From positions 6,262,001-6,326,000 of the forward strand of contig NZ_CAXUQL020000001.1 of NCBI RefSeq assembly GCF_964253035.1: DNA of 64,000 nucleotides, given 5' to 3'. Shown one piece after another: positions 1-8,330 of this stretch; position 1 is the stretch's first letter, and every line of letters starts with the position of its first letter. Under the pieces are notes generated by a model that had not been told where the DNA came from, ran no database searches, and saw only the letters and a list, made by a program, of their open reading frames with translations. This stretch comes from Pseudorhodoferax sp032153935 (GTDB taxonomy: Bacteria; Pseudomonadota; Gammaproteobacteria; Burkholderiales; Burkholderiaceae_C). The position numbers were made by a program, and so were the translations under genes.

Positions 1-845
1 CCGGGGCAGGCGATGCCGACGAAGGGCGCGAGCCGGATGCGCCGGCGCCCGGCCCAGGCGATCATGTCCGTGAGCATGGCCACCAGCCCGTCGACGAGCG
101 CCGTACGGCTGGGCTCGTCGTCCGCATGGCGCCACTTGGCACGGCGCACGACCTTGGCACGCGAGAGGTCCGCCGCCTTGTCGCGCCGGAACTTCACGAT
201 GCCGCAGCGCACGTTGGTTCCGCCGATGTCCAGTGCCAGCAGCGCATCGGCGTGCTGGACAAAATGCGGCGGCGCCAGGTGCACCCAGCCGATCAGACCG
301 CCATCGTCAGGCTCGTGGCGCAGGCGCGCCAACTCCACCGGGATCTCGGCCACCTGGCACAGCGCTGCCGCCTGCAGGATCGCGAGCTCACCGACCTCGC
401 TCTCGGGAAAGCCGCCGCCGATCACGATGCGCTGCACGCCGCTCCAGGCCTTCTGGCGCATGAAGCGCTCGATCACGTCCGTCAGTTCGACCGCGAACTC
501 CTCGATCGCACCGCGCACGATGTCGCCGGCCTCCGAGGCCGCCGGGCCATGCAGGGCGCGGTCGAGCGTCTTCTTGCTGAGCTGGGCCGAAGGCAGCTTG
601 CCGAGCGGATCGTCGCGGCCCTTGTCGCGGCAACGCTTGCGCCACACGTCCAGCAGCTTGCGGAAGGCGGTCTGGCTCGCGCGGTCGCCCACGAAGCCGT
701 CCTCGTCCGACACCTCCAGGTTGTAGCCCGCGATGTCGAGCGCCTCCAGGCTCGCCGTGCCATGGTGGGCCCCCACCACGCTGGGCATGTGGCGTTTCTT
801 GGGCTTTCCAGCGGGCTTGGGCTTGCGGGTCTCCTTCTTGCTCAT
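1..845 (-). CDS. ROK/hexokinase-like protein, truncated by the window edge
   Basis: The reading frame stays open to base 1, so only the first 281 or so residues are visible. It starts at an ATG preceded by AAGGAAC. The first 20 residues are Lys/Pro-rich. Around residues 205-215 is the phosphate-binding motif LALDIGGTNVRCGIV of ROK kinases and the wider hexokinase/actin fold. Unusually, a stretch at about residues 107-150 (GAIEEFAVELTDVIERFM, then RIVIGGGFPESE) resembles the C-terminal half of ROK proteins, yet lies before the motif that normally opens the protein. This suggests a permuted or extended architecture. Sugar kinase activity is not established, and regulatory or degenerate roles are possible. 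The gene is divergent from the osmoprotectant transporter gene. Confidence 0.75.
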   Translation of the reverse strand, partial: MSKKETRKPKPAGKPKKRHMPSVVGAHHGTASLEALDIAGYNLEVSDEDGFVGDRASQTAFRKLLDVWRKRCRDKGRDDPLGKLPSAQLSKKTLDRALHGPAASEAGDIVRGAIEEFAVELTDVIERFMRQKAWSGVQRIVIGGGFPESEVGELAILQAAALCQVAEIPVELARLRHEPDDGGLIGWVHLAPPHFVQHADALLALDIGGTNVRCGIVKFRRDKAADLSRAKVVRRAKWRHADDEPSRTALVDGLVAMLTDMIAWAGRRRIRLAPFVGIACP

Positions 846-1013
846 GGATGCGGTTCCTTGTCTATACCTTGTGGATGCGGCGCGCCACGATCTTGCAGCG
901 CACCAGCAAGCGCGGCCGCGGGAAGGCGCGCGCGCCGCACATGGGCCGGGCGCGCATTCGTGCGTAGGACGCGCGCCCATGACGCGCACGAGGTCCACCA
1001 CTACACTGGCCCG

Positions 1014-2525
1014 ATGCCTGCTGCACGCCGCGTGTTCTCTGCTGTCTGGGTCGTGCTGGTGTTGCTCTTCGCATCCAGCGCAGCGTCCGCCACCGACGAA
1101 GGCGCACTGCGCGTCGGCTCCAAACGCTTCACCGAGTCCTACATCCTGGCCGAGATCCTGGCGCAGACGGCCGCGCCGCAACTGCGCAGCGCGCCCACCG
1201 TGCGCCAGGGCCTGGGCAACACCGCCATCGTCTACGAGGCACTGCGCTCGGGCGCCATCGACCTCTACGCCGAGTACACCGGCACTATCTCGGCGGAAAT
1301 CCTGCGCAGCCCCAAGCCGCTCGCGCGCGAGGCCATGCAGGCCGCGCTGGCGCCGCTGGGCCTGGGCGTGGCCATCCCGCTCGGCTTCAACGACGGCTAC
1401 GCGTTCGCCATGCGCGCCAGCGAGGCCGAGCGCCTGGGCATCCGCCGGCTCAGCGACCTGGCGCGCCACCCGGCGCTGAAGTTCGGGCTGTCCAACGAGT
1501 TCATCGGCCGTGCCGACGGCTGGCGCGGCGTGGCGAAGCACTACGCGTTGCCGCAGCAGCCCACGGGACTGGACCACGGGCTGGCCTACGACGCCGTGAC
1601 GGCCGGCCAGGTCGACGTGATCGACATCTACACCACCGACGCCAAGATCGACCACCTGGGCCTTCGGGTGCTGGAGGACGACCGCGGCTACTTCCCGCGC
1701 TACGACGCGGTGGTGCTGTACCGGCTCGACGTGCCGCAGCGCCTGCCGCAGGCCTGGGCCGCGCTGCAGACCCTGGAAGGCCGCATCGACGAGCGCGCGA
1801 TGATCGCGATGAACGCGCGCGCCGAGCTGCAGGGCCAGGCCTTCGACCGCATCGCGCGCGATTTCCTCGCCGGCGGCGCGGCGGCAGCGGACCACGCCAG
1901 CGGCTTCATGGCCCGCCTGTTCGGCCCCGACCTGGCCCGCCTCGCGCGCCAGCACCTGGTGCTCGTGGCCGTGTCGGTCGGCCTGGCGACCTTGATCGGC
2001 GTGCCGGTCGCCATCTGGGTGTTCCCGCACCTGCGGCTGCGCGCGCTGGTGCTGGGTGCGGCCGGCCTCTTGCAGACCGTGCCCTCGCTTGCGCTGCTGG
2101 CCGTGCTGATCTCGGCGATCGGCGCCATCGGCACGCTGCCCGCGCTGATCGCGCTGACCCTGTACTCGCTGCTGCCCATCATGCGCAACGCCGTGACGGG
2201 GCTGGCGGACGTGTCCGACGGGCTCAAGCAGGCCGGCACGGCCCTGGGCATGACGCCAGGGCAGAACCTGCGGCTGGTGCAGTTGCCGCTGGCCCTGCCC
2301 ACCCTGGTCGCGGGCGTGCGCACCGCCACCACGATCGCCATCGGCACCGCCACCATCGCTGCCTTCATCGGCGCAGGCGGTTTCGGCGAGCGCATCGTGA
2401 CGGGCCTGGCGCTCAACGACAAGCAGCTGCTGCTGGCCGGCGCCCTGCCCGCCGCGGGGCTGGCGCTGCTGAGCGAGGCGGTGTTCGAGCTGCTGGAGTG
2501 GGTGCTGCGCCGCTGGCGGCGCTGA
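1014..2525 (+). CDS. Osmoprotectant (glycine betaine/choline-type) ABC transporter, fused substrate-binding and permease protein
   Basis: The 503-residue product has a signal peptide (residues 1-27). An OpuAC/QAT-type binding domain follows (about 30-290), opening with VGSKRFTESYILAEILAQ, typical of quaternary-ammonium receptors. A C-terminal BPD permease domain of about 200 residues has several membrane helices and an EAA-like loop (GLKQAGTALGMTPGQNLRLV). Fusion of receptor and channel is known in the OpuB/OpuC/OpuF group. The ATPase that must energise transport is not in this window. The longer upstream open frame was rejected because ATG 1014 immediately precedes a clean signal peptide. 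Precise substrate (betaine, choline, carnitine or other) cannot be read from the sequence. Confidence 0.9.
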   Translation: MPAARRVFSAVWVVLVLLFASSAASATDEGALRVGSKRFTESYILAEILAQTAAPQLRSAPTVRQGLGNTAIVYEALRSGAIDLYAEYTGTISAEILRSPKPLAREAMQAALAPLGLGVAIPLGFNDGYAFAMRASEAERLGIRRLSDLARHPALKFGLSNEFIGRADGWRGVAKHYALPQQPTGLDHGLAYDAVTAGQVDVIDIYTTDAKIDHLGLRVLEDDRGYFPRYDAVVLYRLDVPQRLPQAWAALQTLEGRIDERAMIAMNARAELQGQAFDRIARDFLAGGAAAADHASGFMARLFGPDLARLARQHLVLVAVSVGLATLIGVPVAIWVFPHLRLRALVLGAAGLLQTVPSLALLAVLISAIGAIGTLPALIALTLYSLLPIMRNAVTGLADVSDGLKQAGTALGMTPGQNLRLVQLPLALPTLVAGVRTATTIAIGTATIAAFIGAGGFGERIVTGLALNDKQLLLAGALPAAGLALLSEAVFELLEWVLRRWRR

Positions 2526-2650
2526 GCCTGCATCCGATGGTCCGGCCCCGCGCGGGCCCGTGACGGCAAGCACACCGAACGCACACCACAGCACGCTTCT
2601 TCGCAAAGCTATACACGCGCCACACAGGGGCAGCACACCGGCTGCCCAGA

Positions 2651-4642
2651 ATGCGGCGCTCGCCGTTCCGACGGTTCTTTGCGCGCCTGCCTCATCCCAT
2701 GAGATCTCTTTCCGGCCTCCCTTGCCTCGGGGCCTTGCTGCTGCTGTGCGGCCTGGGCCTGCCACCCGCCCTGGCCGGCGACAACACGGTCACCCTGGAC
2801 TTCACCGACGCCGACATCGCCGGCGTGGCGCGCACGCTGAGCGTGATCACCGGGCGCAACATCGTGGTGGACGCGCGCGTCCAGGGCACGCTGTCGCTGC
2901 ATTCGGAAACATCGGTCACGCCGGCCCGGGCCTGGGAGCAGTTCCAGGCCGCCGTGCGCCTGCGCGGCTACACCGTGGTGGAGGCGGCAGGCCTGTACAA
3001 GATCGTCCCCGAGGCCGAGGGCAAGCTGCAGTCCGCCGCGGTCCAGGTGGGGGCGGGCCCGCTGCGCGGCGACCAGATCGTGACCGAGGTCTTCCGGCTC
3101 AGCCATGAGAACGCGAACAACCTGGTCCCGACCCTGCGGCCACTCATCAGCCCGAACAATGTGCTGAGCGTCAACGCCGGCAACAACGCGCTGGTGGTCA
3201 CCGACTACGCCAGCAACCTGGCACGGCTGCGCACCCTCATCGCTGCGCTGGACACGCCCAGCGCCACCGATGTGGAAGTCATGCCCCTGCAGCATGCGGT
3301 GGCGGCCGACCTGGCGGCCACCGTGCAACGCCTGACCGAGACCGCCGGCACCGCGGCCAGTGCGAACGCCACCGCCACGGGCACGGCGGTGGCCACGCCT
3401 GCCAGTGCGGGCGGATCCGCAGGCGCAGGCACCGGCGCGTCCATCCTTGCCGATCCCCAGAGCAACAGCCTGTTGGTGCGCGCGTCCAACCCGGTGCAGC
3501 TGGCCTTCATCCGCGCGCTGGTGGCGCGGCTCGACCACCCGCGCAAGAACGCCAACGTCCACGTGGTCTACCTGAAGAACACCGACGCCACCCGCCTGGC
3601 CCAGGTGCTGCGGGCGGCATTCCCGGCGGACACCGGGGGCGGCAACCGCGCCAGCGCGTCGACCGCGCCGGCGGCGGCGACCAGGACCACCGCCAGCATC
3701 CCGGCCAGCAGCACCGAGGGCAGCACCGGCACATCGCAGTCCACGGCCGCGGTGACCGCCACCGCCCAGCCGTCCACCGGCGGCGAGGTCCAGGCCGACC
3801 CCGCCAGCAACGCGCTGATCATCAGCGCGCCCGAGCCCCGCTTCCAGGAGATGCGCCTGGTCATCGAACAGCTGGACGCGCGCCGCGCCCAGCTCTACGT
3901 GGAGTCGCTGGTGGTGGAGGTGGACGCCAGCAGGAGCGTGGACCTGGGCGTGCAGTGGAGCAAGCTCTTCGACATCAGCAGCAGCACCTCGCTGACGCTG
4001 GGGACGGTGGCGGTCGCGCTGGAGTCGATGGCGGGCACCAACATCCTGTCCACCGCCAACCTGGTCACGCTGGACAACGAGGAAGCCAAGATCGTGGTGG
4101 GCCAGAACGTGCCCTTCGTCACGGGCTCGTACACCAGCACCAGCAGCAGCAACCCGTTCCAGACCGTGGAGCGCAAGGACGTGGGCATCACGCTGCGCAT
4201 CCGGCCGCAGATCGGGCAGAACGGCAACATCCGCATGGCGATCTACCAGGAGTCCTCGTCGGTGGTGTCCACCAGCAGCACGCTCGGGCCAACCACCAAC
4301 AAGCGCTCCATCGAATCCAACGTGGTGGTCAACAACGGCAAGATCATCGTGCTGGGCGGCCTGATCGAGGACAGCACCACCGACAGCGCTGCACAGGTAC
4401 CCGCGGTGGCCGACATCCCGGTGCTCGGTGCCCTGTTCCGCAGCATCAGCCGCTCGCGCAAGAAGACCAACCTGATCGTCTTCCTGCGGCCGATCGTGAT
4501 GGCCGACGCGGGCGCCGCCAGCGCGCTGTCGCTGGACCGCTACGACTACATCCGCGCCCAGCAGCAGGCCTTGCCGGCGGACATCCACCTGTTGCCCCAG
4601 GAGTCCGGCCCGCCATTGCTGCCGCGCGCGCCCAGCAACTGA
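2651..4642 (+). CDS. gspD: Type II secretion system secretin GspD, orphan
   Basis: GspD forms the outer-membrane secretin ring of type II secretion. The 663-residue product shows a signal peptide ending LPPALA-GD, an N0 domain (about 45-115), N1-N3 ring domains (about 140-400) and a C-terminal secretin domain (about 414-620) with VTLDNEEAKIVVGQNVPFVTG and VPAVADIPVLGALFRS. A Ser/Thr/Ala-rich linker of about 55 residues (about 325-380) interrupts N3. The secretin core is short: only about 27 residues separate GVQW from ALES, where most GspD proteins have clearly more, and the usual ST-P before LVTLDN reads STAN. No other gsp gene lies nearby. ATG 2699 is an alternative start giving a more standard signal peptide; neither start has a clear ribosome site. 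Confidence 0.9.
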   Translation: MRRSPFRRFFARLPHPMRSLSGLPCLGALLLLCGLGLPPALAGDNTVTLDFTDADIAGVARTLSVITGRNIVVDARVQGTLSLHSETSVTPARAWEQFQAAVRLRGYTVVEAAGLYKIVPEAEGKLQSAAVQVGAGPLRGDQIVTEVFRLSHENANNLVPTLRPLISPNNVLSVNAGNNALVVTDYASNLARLRTLIAALDTPSATDVEVMPLQHAVAADLAATVQRLTETAGTAASANATATGTAVATPASAGGSAGAGTGASILADPQSNSLLVRASNPVQLAFIRALVARLDHPRKNANVHVVYLKNTDATRLAQVLRAAFPADTGGGNRASASTAPAAATRTTASIPASSTEGSTGTSQSTAAVTATAQPSTGGEVQADPASNALIISAPEPRFQEMRLVIEQLDARRAQLYVESLVVEVDASRSVDLGVQWSKLFDISSSTSLTLGTVAVALESMAGTNILSTANLVTLDNEEAKIVVGQNVPFVTGSYTSTSSSNPFQTVERKDVGITLRIRPQIGQNGNIRMAIYQESSSVVSTSSTLGPTTNKRSIESNVVVNNGKIIVLGGLIEDSTTDSAAQVPAVADIPVLGALFRSISRSRKKTNLIVFLRPIVMADAGAASALSLDRYDYIRAQQQALPADIHLLPQESGPPLLPRAPSN

Positions 4643-4809
4643 CGCTGGTGGCGCCCGCCAGTGTCGCCCTTGAACCAGGCAAAGGCAGGACCGGTGGTTT
4701 GAACCATCACCGGCACTTTCTGTGCCATCGGCATTGGCGCGCTTGCCAGCTTGTTCTCCGTACACTTTGGCATCGGCAGCCCCCCAATGAACCCGCTTCA
4801 GGTACCGGC

Positions 4810-5877
4810 ATGGAACCCACCACCCCGTCACGCGAGCGCCTCGACGCCCGGCAACTCACCACCTTCGCCCACGACCTGCTGGTCCGCGCCGGAATGCCGC
4901 ACGACAAGGCAGATGCCGTCGCCACCGTGCTGGTGGATGGCGATCTCATGGGCCACACCACGCATGGCCTGCAACTGCTCGCGCCGTATCTGGCCGAGAT
5001 CGAGAAGGGCAGCATGCGCCTGGAGGGCGAGCCCAGGGTCCTGTCGTCGCACCCTGCCGCCCAACTGTGGGACGGGCTTCGACTGCCGGGGCCCTGGCTC
5101 GTGCTGCAGGCACTGGAGCACGCCGCACGGACAGCCAGGGCGCAGGGCACCGGCACGGTCGTCATCCGGCGCAGCCACCACATCGCCAGCCTGGCGAGCT
5201 ACCACCGCCGCGCCGCAGAACAGGGCCTGGTGCTGGTGCTGACCTGTTCCGATCCGAACTCGGCCAGCGTGGCGCCGTTCGGCGGCCTGGACCCGGTGTT
5301 CACGCCGAACCCGATCTCGGCGGGCTTTCCGACCGGCGGCACGCCCGTCTCGGTGGACATCTCCACCTCCACCACCACGAACGGCCTCACGAACCGCTTG
5401 CACCAGGAAGGCGGCAAGCTGCCAGCCCCCTGGCTGCTGGACGGGCACGGCCAAGCGTCCGACGACCCCGGCGTGCTGTTCACCGAACCCAAGGGCACCA
5501 TCCTGCCGCTGGGTGGCCTGGACTCGGGCCACAAGGGCTACGGACTGTCGCTGCTGGTCGAGGCCCTGACCGGCGGCCTGGCTGGCCATGGCCGGGCCGA
5601 TCCGCGCGAGGGCTGGGGCGCCACCGTCTTCCTGCAGGTCATCGACCCCGCGGCATTCGCCGGGCAGGCCGCGTTCACGCAGCAGATGGACGAGGTCGCG
5701 CGCCAATGCCGGGCGTCCAGGCCAGCCGATGCGCAGCGGCCGGTGCGCCTGCCCGGCGAACGCGCCTACCGGCTGGCGCAGAGCCACGTGGAACAAGGCG
5801 TGGTGCTGCAGGAAAGCATCCTGCCCGCGCTCGTGCCCTGGGCGGCGAAGTACGGCGTTGCGCTGCCGAGCAGCTGA
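4810..5877 (+). CDS. Malate/L-lactate/ureidoglycolate dehydrogenase family (Ldh_2) oxidoreductase
   Basis: The 355-residue protein belongs to the NAD(P)-dependent malate/L-lactate dehydrogenase family that is structurally unlike classical LDH/MDH. Family members oxidise 2-hydroxy acids such as malate, ureidoglycolate, sulfolactate or 2,3-diketogulonate. Family signatures seen are VDGDLMGHTTHGLQLL near residue 40, IRRSHHIASLASYH near 120, the cofactor-loop region FTPNPISAGFPTGG near 160 and DSGHKGYGLSLLVEALTGGL near 240. The start is the ATG at which homology begins; a longer in-frame reading overlaps gspD and is a shadow. It stands alone between gspD and the convergent aldehyde dehydrogenase. 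Substrate is unknown. Confidence 0.9.
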   Translation: MEPTTPSRERLDARQLTTFAHDLLVRAGMPHDKADAVATVLVDGDLMGHTTHGLQLLAPYLAEIEKGSMRLEGEPRVLSSHPAAQLWDGLRLPGPWLVLQALEHAARTARAQGTGTVVIRRSHHIASLASYHRRAAEQGLVLVLTCSDPNSASVAPFGGLDPVFTPNPISAGFPTGGTPVSVDISTSTTTNGLTNRLHQEGGKLPAPWLLDGHGQASDDPGVLFTEPKGTILPLGGLDSGHKGYGLSLLVEALTGGLAGHGRADPREGWGATVFLQVIDPAAFAGQAAFTQQMDEVARQCRASRPADAQRPVRLPGERAYRLAQSHVEQGVVLQESILPALVPWAAKYGVALPSS

Positions 5878-5922
5878 GCACCGAGCGGCAAGCAGCCGCG
5901 CCGTGCATGCGCAGGCGGGGGA

Positions 5923-7359
5923 TCAGGCCAGCGTGTAGGCCGTCTTCACCGTGGTGAAGAACTCCTGCGCGTACTTGCCCTGCTCGCGCGGGCCGTAGCT
6001 CGAACCCTTGCGCCCGCCGAACGGCACGTGGTAGTCCACACCCGCCGTCGGCAGGTTCACCATCACCATGCCGGCCTGGCTGTGGCGCTTGAAGTGCGTG
6101 GCGTACTTCAGGCTGGTGGTGGCGATGCCGGCCGACAGACCGAACTCGGTGTCGTTGGCCGTGGCCAGCGCCTCCTCGTAGTCCTTCACGCGGATCACGC
6201 TGGCCACCGGGCCGAAGATCTCTTCCTTGTTGATGCGCATGGTCTTGGCGCTTTCGCTGAACAGCGCGGGGCTCATGTAGAAGCCGTCGGTGGAAAGCTT
6301 CAGGCGTTCGCCGCCGGCTGCCAAGGTTGCGCCTTCGCCCTTGCCGATCTGGATGTACTCCAGGTCCTGGTCGAGCTGGCTCTGGCTGGAGACCGGGCCG
6401 ATGTCGGTGCCCTGCGCCAGCGCGTCGCCGACCTTGATCTTGGCCATGCGCAGCTTCATCGCCTCGATGAACCTGGGGTAGATGCCGTCGGTGACGATCA
6501 ACCGGCTCGATGCCGTGCAGCGCTGGCCGGTGGAGTAGAACGCGCTTTGCACGCTGAGTTCGACGGCCTGGTCCAGGTCGGCATCGTCCAGCACGACCTG
6601 CGGGTTCTTGCCGCCCATCTCCAGCTGCACCTTCTTGCCGCTCTTGACGCATTCCAGCGCAATGGCGCGGCCCACGCCGGTGGAGCCCGTGAAGCTGATG
6701 GCATGGATGCCGGCATGGCCGACCAGCGCATTGCCGATCACGCTGCCGCGGCCCATGACCAGGTTGAACACGCCCGCCGGGATGCCCGAGCGGCTGATGA
6801 TCTCCGCGAGCGCCCAGGCGCAGCCCGGCACCAGGTCGGCGGGCTTGAGCACCACGCAGTTGCCGAAGGCCAGGGCCGGGGCGATCTTCCAGGCCGGGAT
6901 GGCGATGGGGAAGTTCCACGGCGTGATGAGGCCGACCACGCCGACCGGCTCGCGCGTGATCTCCACGCCGATGCCGGGACGCACCGAGGGCAGCGTCTCG
7001 CCAGCCAGGCGCAGGCATTCGCCGGCGAAGAACTTGAAGATCTGGCCGGCGCGGGCGGCCTCGCCCATGCCTTCGGCCTTGGTCTTGCCCTCCTCGCGCG
7101 CCAGCAACGTACCCAGCTCTTCCTTGCGCGCCAGGATCTCGGTGCCGATCTTGTCCAGCGCGTCGCTGCGGGCCTGCACCGAGCCGGTGGCCCAGGCCGG
7201 GAAGGCTGCGGTGGCGGCGGCCACGGCCGCGTCCACCTGCGCCGCGTCGCCCTGGGTGTACTGGCCCAGCACGTCGGCCAGGTTGCTGGGGTTCAGGTTG
7301 GGGCTGTAGCTCTTGCCCGCAACCCATTCGCCGTTGATCAGGTTGTCGAACTGCTGCAC
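5923..7359 (-). CDS. Alpha-ketoglutaric semialdehyde dehydrogenase-type aldehyde dehydrogenase, copy 1
   Basis: The 478-residue ALDH has catalytic Cys281 (STGQRCTASSR), general-base Glu247 (QLEMGG) and the oxyanion Asn149 (TPWNF). It is nearly identical to the copy at 24012-25448, differing at about eight residues (3, 4, 55, 232, 240, 263, 337, 378). That copy follows gudD and kdgD, so the expected reaction is 2-oxoglutarate semialdehyde to 2-oxoglutarate. I chose the GTG start because it gives exactly the length of copy 2 and follows GAGG at correct spacing. The gene ends a seven-gene operon, eight bases after the Bug receptor. Its own substrate could differ from that of copy 2, but near-identity argues for the same chemistry. 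Confidence 0.93.
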   Translation of the reverse strand: MQQFDNLINGEWVAGKSYSPNLNPSNLADVLGQYTQGDAAQVDAAVAAATAAFPAWATGSVQARSDALDKIGTEILARKEELGTLLAREEGKTKAEGMGEAARAGQIFKFFAGECLRLAGETLPSVRPGIGVEITREPVGVVGLITPWNFPIAIPAWKIAPALAFGNCVVLKPADLVPGCAWALAEIISRSGIPAGVFNLVMGRGSVIGNALVGHAGIHAISFTGSTGVGRAIALECVKSGKKVQLEMGGKNPQVVLDDADLDQAVELSVQSAFYSTGQRCTASSRLIVTDGIYPRFIEAMKLRMAKIKVGDALAQGTDIGPVSSQSQLDQDLEYIQIGKGEGATLAAGGERLKLSTDGFYMSPALFSESAKTMRINKEEIFGPVASVIRVKDYEEALATANDTEFGLSAGIATTSLKYATHFKRHSQAGMVMVNLPTAGVDYHVPFGGRKGSSYGPREQGKYAQEFFTTVKTAYTLA

Positions 7360-7367
7360 GGTGCGCC

Positions 7368-8330
7368 TCACTTCTTCATGTCGATGGTGCCCGCGATCTG
7401 CCGCAGCGCGGCGCTTTCGCGGGCCATGCTGGCCTGGAAGGCCGCGGCATCCTCGTAGGTGTCGGTCGTGAAGTACTGCTTCTCCATGGTTTCGCGCAGC
7501 GCGGGCTCCTGCATGGCCTTGGCCGTCGCGGCCTTGAGCACGTCCACCGCCTCGGGCGGCGTGCCGCGCGGCACCGCCAGCCCGCGCCAGGTGCCCAGCA
7601 CCAGGTCGATGTTGCGCTCGCGCAGCGTGGGTACCTGCTCGAAGCCCTTGATGCGCTTCTCGGACATCACGCCCAGCGCGCGCAGCTTGCCCGCCAGCAC
7701 GTTCGGCGTCACCTCCGGCGCGCTGGCGATCACCGCGTCGATGTGCCCACCCAGCAGCGCCAGGATGGCCGGCGCGCCACCGGCGAAGGGAATGTGGTTG
7801 AAGCTGGCGCCACCCTTGTCGGCGAGGGCCGCGGCCGCGAGGTTCCACATCGAGCCCTGGCCGGCGTTGCCGATGCGCGTGTTGGCGTCCGCCGCGCGTG
7901 CCGCGGCCAGGAAGTCCTCGACCGTGCGGTAAGGCGCGTCGGCGCGCACCACGAGCACGGCAGGGTCGGCGTTGAGCTTGGCGATCGGCACCAGGCTCTC
8001 GTGGTTGAACTTTGCCAGGCCCAGGTACTGCAGGAAGGTGATCTCCACGGTGGTCAGTGCCATCTTGTAGCCATCGGGCTTGGCGCCGATCACGTCGGTC
8101 CAGCCCACCACACCGGCGGCGCCGGCCTTGTTCAGCACGATCACGCTCTGCGGCAGGTGGCGTGCCACGGCGTGCGCATAGGCGCGCGCCATCACGTCGG
8201 CACCGCCGCCGGCCTGGTAGGGCACGATCAGCTCGATGGGCCGCTGGGGATAGCCCGCGGCCTGCGCTGTCGCGGCCGCCAGGCCCATGGCGGCCATGCC
8301 TGCGAGCAGGGTTCTGCGGTGGATGGTCAT
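7368..8330 (-). CDS. Bug-family (tripartite tricarboxylate transporter) periplasmic receptor
   Basis: This 320-residue extracytoplasmic receptor of the TctC/Bug family has a signal peptide (MTIHRRTLLAGMAAMGLAAATAQA) with a twin-arginine-like RR. Bug proteins bind carboxylates, sugar acids or aromatic acids by ordered water contacts. Family signatures are YPQRPIELIVPYQAGGGADVMAR near residue 30, VLNKAGAAGVVG near 75 and a GNAGQGSMWN ligand-loop region. Its ATG overlaps the stop of the upstream hydroxyacid dehydrogenase gene (ATGA), so the two are translationally coupled and it probably serves this operon's substrate. No TctA/TctB membrane genes are nearby. It resembles the receptor at 14655-15644 closely (same GGGADV, GLAKF and LNADPA motifs). 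Confidence 0.92.
   Translation of the reverse strand: MTIHRRTLLAGMAAMGLAAATAQAAGYPQRPIELIVPYQAGGGADVMARAYAHAVARHLPQSVIVLNKAGAAGVVGWTDVIGAKPDGYKMALTTVEITFLQYLGLAKFNHESLVPIAKLNADPAVLVVRADAPYRTVEDFLAAARAADANTRIGNAGQGSMWNLAAAALADKGGASFNHIPFAGGAPAILALLGGHIDAVIASAPEVTPNVLAGKLRALGVMSEKRIKGFEQVPTLRERNIDLVLGTWRGLAVPRGTPPEAVDVLKAATAKAMQEPALRETMEKQYFTTDTYEDAAAFQASMARESAALRQIAGTIDMKK

Noticed and set aside
126..1013. A long N-terminal extension of the osmoprotectant transporter frame
   Set aside because: It lies antisense to the ROK-like gene; the signal peptide and homology start at ATG 1014.
2609..4831. A 740-codon minus-strand frame opposite gspD
   Set aside because: Shadow of gspD; composition is typical of antisense GC-rich frames and no family motif is present.
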